DNA from: Anarhynchus alexandrinus
Lineage: Eukaryota; Chordata; Aves; Charadriiformes; Charadriidae
Direction of reading: 5' to 3'
NCBI GenBank assembly: GCA_008711295.1
Contig: VUYV01000016.1
Location: 2,252,162-2,316,161 of the forward strand
Length of the DNA: 64,000 nt
Shown one piece after another: positions 59,982 through 64,000 of the stretch. Position numbers and translations under genes: made by a program. Every line of letters starts with the position of its first letter. The first letter of the stretch is position 1. The notes under the pieces were generated by a model, which worked only from the letters and a program-made list of their open reading frames with translations, was not told where the DNA came from and made no database searches.

Positions 59982-62900
59982 AGAATCATCGATCTTTGTT
60001 CTTCCCTCCACTGAACAAATTTTCATTTTTTTTCTTTATGATCTTTTTCACTGCAACTGCTGACCTGGAATTTCACCTAATGTATTACTGTAAGCATGAT
60101 ATTCCCAGTTAGCGGCTGATCCTGTGAGATCTCATTCACATTACATTCCTCGAGTCCTGCTTTCCCAGGCTTCAGCTTTATGCTTTATGTGGAGTAAAGC
60201 AGGTGTAAATCACCATCACTGATTATTTTCTTATTGCTGCAAAGTTTCTTTAAAGATTTTATAGAGACCCATGGTTTATAAATGATTTCATGTGTCCCAG
60301 AGTATTAATGTTTATAGCTGGCAGTTAGACCATCATTTATTAAACATCTTTTGAAACATCATCCATATGTGTTCCCACATGTTAAAGCATACCTACAATA
60401 ATTTAAAGTAATTTCTATTAATCATGTAACATTAGTAAAATATTTATAAATGTACCTTAATTTAAAATGTCACCATTTGATTCTCGTAAGTCAATAACCA
60501 GTGACAAATTACTGGTGAAGAATGATGTTGCATTAGAATAATCCACAATTTTGGAGACTTCAAAGCCTCAATGCATAGTTGTTTCTCCTTATATCGTCAA
60601 TATATGCAATTTTGCTACTTTTCCCCCCTTTCAGATTCATAATGTATTTCCTGTGGTCTCTTTCAATGCCCTCAAATCCTGAGGGGGGCAATCTTGTAAT
60701 TACCTGCATTAACTCTATTATATTGTGGACTTCTATGATTCTGCACCCACAGAATGAGTAGCTGCTGCGTTCTTAAATGCCAGCTACTCTTTAACTGTAA
60801 AGGCACCTACTATTTTATTGGAACTATTCTTGCTTTATTACTGTAAACAACTTTGATCATAATGATGCCATTTGAAAGAGCTGATCAAGCTGAGAAAAAT
60901 GACACCACAGTCATAAAGTCACACTAAATTTTGCTATTAACATTTTATAGTGCATATAAGGAAAGCGTTCCAAGTTGCAACTACAGACAAAAGAGAAAAT
61001 TAATTTTACATAGAAATGTAGATTTAAGCATTAGCAATATACTGGTACAATCATTTGCACCATATTCCTAAGCACAACAGATGACCCTCTTTGTGGATAA
61101 GAAAGCATGCTGGTTGTCATATCTTAGATGAATCTGTGCTTGCTCTTGTGGCAAACATGAGAATATATTACAGTCCTTATCCCTGAAACAAAGATAGAAT
61201 TATTGTGTTAGAAAGAAAATATAGGAATGTCATATAAAACAATTTGAAAAGTTATCAGAAAGAAAACACAGTTCACAGTAGAGCTCTTGATAGAAAAGAA
61301 ACCCTTAGCTGAAGGCTAAATCGCTTTTTCCAGCAAAACCGATCATCTGACTCCTAGGATAAGTTTGCTTTCTGAGATATATGCAAAGTATAGAGTTTGG
61401 TAACAACTGATGTAGTATCCTCCTTTGGACAGAATTAAAAAATAGAGTAGACTGGTATCTGGGAAATTTCACTGAAAGTGATTTAGTTTGGGCTATAAGG
61501 GAAAACAAAGTGATTTTTCTACAATGTATGCTGTAATTTCACCAAGGAACTGCAAGTAACAGATCCAAACAGTGAAGTAACTACAGGCTCTGCTGTAATA
61601 CAGAGGAAACTGTTTGTAGCAGGGTGAAATGAAAATAAATGGTAGCTGGTAGGAAAAATATGCAACTGTTTTAATGTCAATAAAAGAAGTTAGACATGCA
61701 GGGCTGGAACCTGGCGTTCATTAGGGTAATTTTCCTTTTCTCTAATAGCACAAACATCCTCAAGCAGCAATAAATGGGAAGTCTTTGGATGATGGTATCC
61801 TGGTATTACTTCAGTGGAAGAAATGGCGGGGGAAAATCAACATTACAGAAGCACACCTAATTCTTTGTGGCTTCCGGCTGCAAGAACAGCCTCTTTTTGA
61901 TCTTAAGTTGCCCAGAATTATGCCAGTGATTGCAGTTCTCAATTCCATGCAATGGGAGCAATTTTCAGCCCTCCTGTCTTACTGCAGCAGTCTGAATTGG
62001 AATAGGAGGGGGGCAAGTATCTGGCAGTAGGAAAGTGAAGTAGAGGAGATCCAGTTCCAGGGACTGTTGGATCTCCCCTTTTTGAAGGGCAGAGAGGGCT
62101 GGGAAAGAAGGGGGAACTTCCAGAGATCAGTAGGCAATTTCGAAGGAGTCCAAGTTTTCAGAACAGCTGGGGTGGACATTGTGGTCCAGAGACAAAAAAA
62201 GAATGAAGCTATCTCTAAGCCACAAGCATTTTCTGTTCCCTTCCACTTGGGGAAAGTAGGGCTGCTAGGAATGGTGGAGCAGAGGGGCTCTGTTAGTTCA
62301 GAGCAACACTGAATTACAGTATCTATCTCCCTACTGTCCGAGTGATGCCAGCTATGTCACAGTACTGTGATAATACTCAGTAGCTCTTCTGTTTGTTTTG
62401 GGGTTCTTTTTTTTGTATGTGTGGTTGTAGCAAAAGGATTGCACTTGATCTTGTAGAGCTGCTCTTCAACACTGCTGCTGGAGGGACATCTCTTTGCAGG
62501 TTACACCGGGAGTACAATACCTTCACATGGAAGTGGAATAAAATTCCCTCACCACAACCTCTGGTATAGGCTATTTGCCTGACTGACTTCTGAGTACTGT
62601 ATACTTATTTATAACTGTGAGCTTTCAAATTAAAGGGCTAGACTTATGCCTGTGTGCCTTTACAGGTACACTGCCTTGACTTACCTATGCCCAAGATCTA
62701 GCAGAAAGTAAGTGCATTTGACAAAGCTCACAATCAGCTTTTGGAAGCAATGCACATTTAAATATATTAGAATGGTCTCACCTGAAGGAAGGCTAAAACA
62801 AAGAGCATTCCAGTTCTGATCAGCATCATGCTTCTTTACAAGGCTACCGCAGAGGTGTTAGATCCTTTCTGGGAGGTACAGCCCTGTCCTCTAAAACACC

Positions 62901-64000
62901 ACAGAGCTGCTTTGCCTTGAGGGGTGAAAGTGGGAAGCCAGGATCCTTATAATGAAAAGCATTGTGCTTGCTAAGCTAATGGGAGTCACACCTGTTTAAG
63001 GTTTCAGGTTTTAAGGCAGGCTTGTCTCTAAGGCCAATGCATGAGATGCAGTCCTTGCTGAAACTATTACCTCTTTCTGCCTCCTTTAGGATATACTTCC
63101 CTCAAAGGCTATTTCCATATCAGCCTTTACAATTCTTTTTGCATAAGACCAGGAGAAATTCATTCCAAAAGATCAAGTAGGCAGATTGCAATGCAACTTT
63201 ATGTTGTGCTTCACTCTCATGAGATGCTGGCTAGGTATTTAATTGTTACTTCATGCTATTTTACACAATGAATTAGGTCATCCGGTCTTTTAAAATGTCT
63301 GCTTTTTTTTTTCGCCAGTCTCCCACTCATGTTTCTCTTTTTATTTTTTTCAGGGCAATATTTTTCCTTTAAGCCCTACTTTTTGGATAATTTTATTTTT
63401 AGATATTTTGTCTAATTTTATGGATTTTTGCGTAATAATGCGGGAAGTTCTGTGAAGGACCACTGTTTTGATAAGACATTTTTGTTTTATTGCTAAGGCC
63501 TGGTAAAGGGAAAAGTGACATTTTTAAAACAAAAACCTGGTAAATTAATAAGCTTCATAAATTACAAAATCTCTGAGCACCAGCTGCTGAAATACAATAA
63601 CTCTCTGACCTGAACCTGTTAAGTGAATAAGTCTGCCATACATAGTTTACACCAGTGATATACCTTAAAAATAGCTTATGTGAAAAGAATGCAAGATATC
63701 TTTGGTAGAAGCAGGACTTCTGTCCACTAAGACTCATCCCAGCAACACTGGCTCCTCTACTCTTTTGTACCTTTCATTTTTCTTAGTATATCATTTTCTA
63801 GAATTGTGCAATTATCAGTAATTTAACAGTTTGGTTCCTCTTGATTATGATATAGATGACTGGCTACTATAATGTCTGTGATGCTGTATCTCATGCCATA
63901 TATATGTAATATAAGTGTACATATGTATATACTGTTATACTGTATGCTCTACCTTTCTGAAGACTTCCATTTATTTCATATAAATTGCTTTGCCTATTTA

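Larger units (their letters stand above)
53266..64000. other. Intergenic region, last part
   Basis: 10.7 kb without a recognisable gene. It holds the C run at 54311, A runs at 57247-57265 and about 57787-57801, two old palindromic repeats (55.4 and 58.3 kb), a MIR-like SINE (59.7-60.0 kb) and a TAAT-rich stretch (60.2-60.5 kb). Confidence 0.65.

Noticed and set aside
27181..64000. Endogenous retrovirus or LTR pairs
   Set aside because: I saw no long direct repeats, primer-binding site or retroviral protein motifs. The only reverse transcriptase sequences are CR1-type.

Overview
The window is nuclear DNA from a vertebrate, almost certainly a bird. It is AT-rich, has widely spaced small exons with GT-AG introns and one sharp CpG island, and its repeats are dominated by CR1 retrotransposons, the main avian LINE family. 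Single or short N runs (2970, 18907, 40458-40472) show that it is a draft assembly. There are no operons, phage, CRISPR arrays or other prokaryotic features.

The only protein-coding gene I can support is FANCL, the RING-type ubiquitin E3 ligase of the Fanconi anaemia core complex. It lies on the minus strand from its CpG-island promoter (about 26.94-27.18 kb) to beyond the left edge. Exons 1-8 are all found at base resolution, with matching splice sites and phases: 26843-26935, 23833-23891, 22799-22859, 21185-21241, 19396-19493, 14086-14182, 9157-9225 and 1599-1749. Together they give an open frame of 685 nt (228 codons plus 1 nt), matching roughly residues 1-230 of the 375-residue human protein. 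This covers the N-terminal E2-like fold and the start of the double-RWD substrate-binding region. The exons for the rest of the central domain and the RING were not found and should lie to the left.

From about 27.2 kb to 64 kb I recognise no protein-coding gene. In other vertebrates the region upstream of FANCL, toward BCL11A, is a gene desert, and this fits. It holds CR1 copies of several ages (a young 1.9 kb reverse-transcriptase-bearing copy at 40.0-41.9 kb, an older one at 50.5-50.9 kb and a very old one at 52.5-53.3 kb), a likely MIR-type SINE at 59.7-60.0 kb, three faint copies of old palindromic repeats, a G-quadruplex-prone tract and low-complexity runs. Two further CR1 copies sit inside FANCL introns.

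The most interesting unexplained signal is a 94-nt segment in FANCL intron 2 (23073-23166). It has splice-like ends, is fully open and has exactly the same phases as exon 3, so it could replace exon 3 in frame, whereas including both would create a stop. I see no new multi-gene system in this window.
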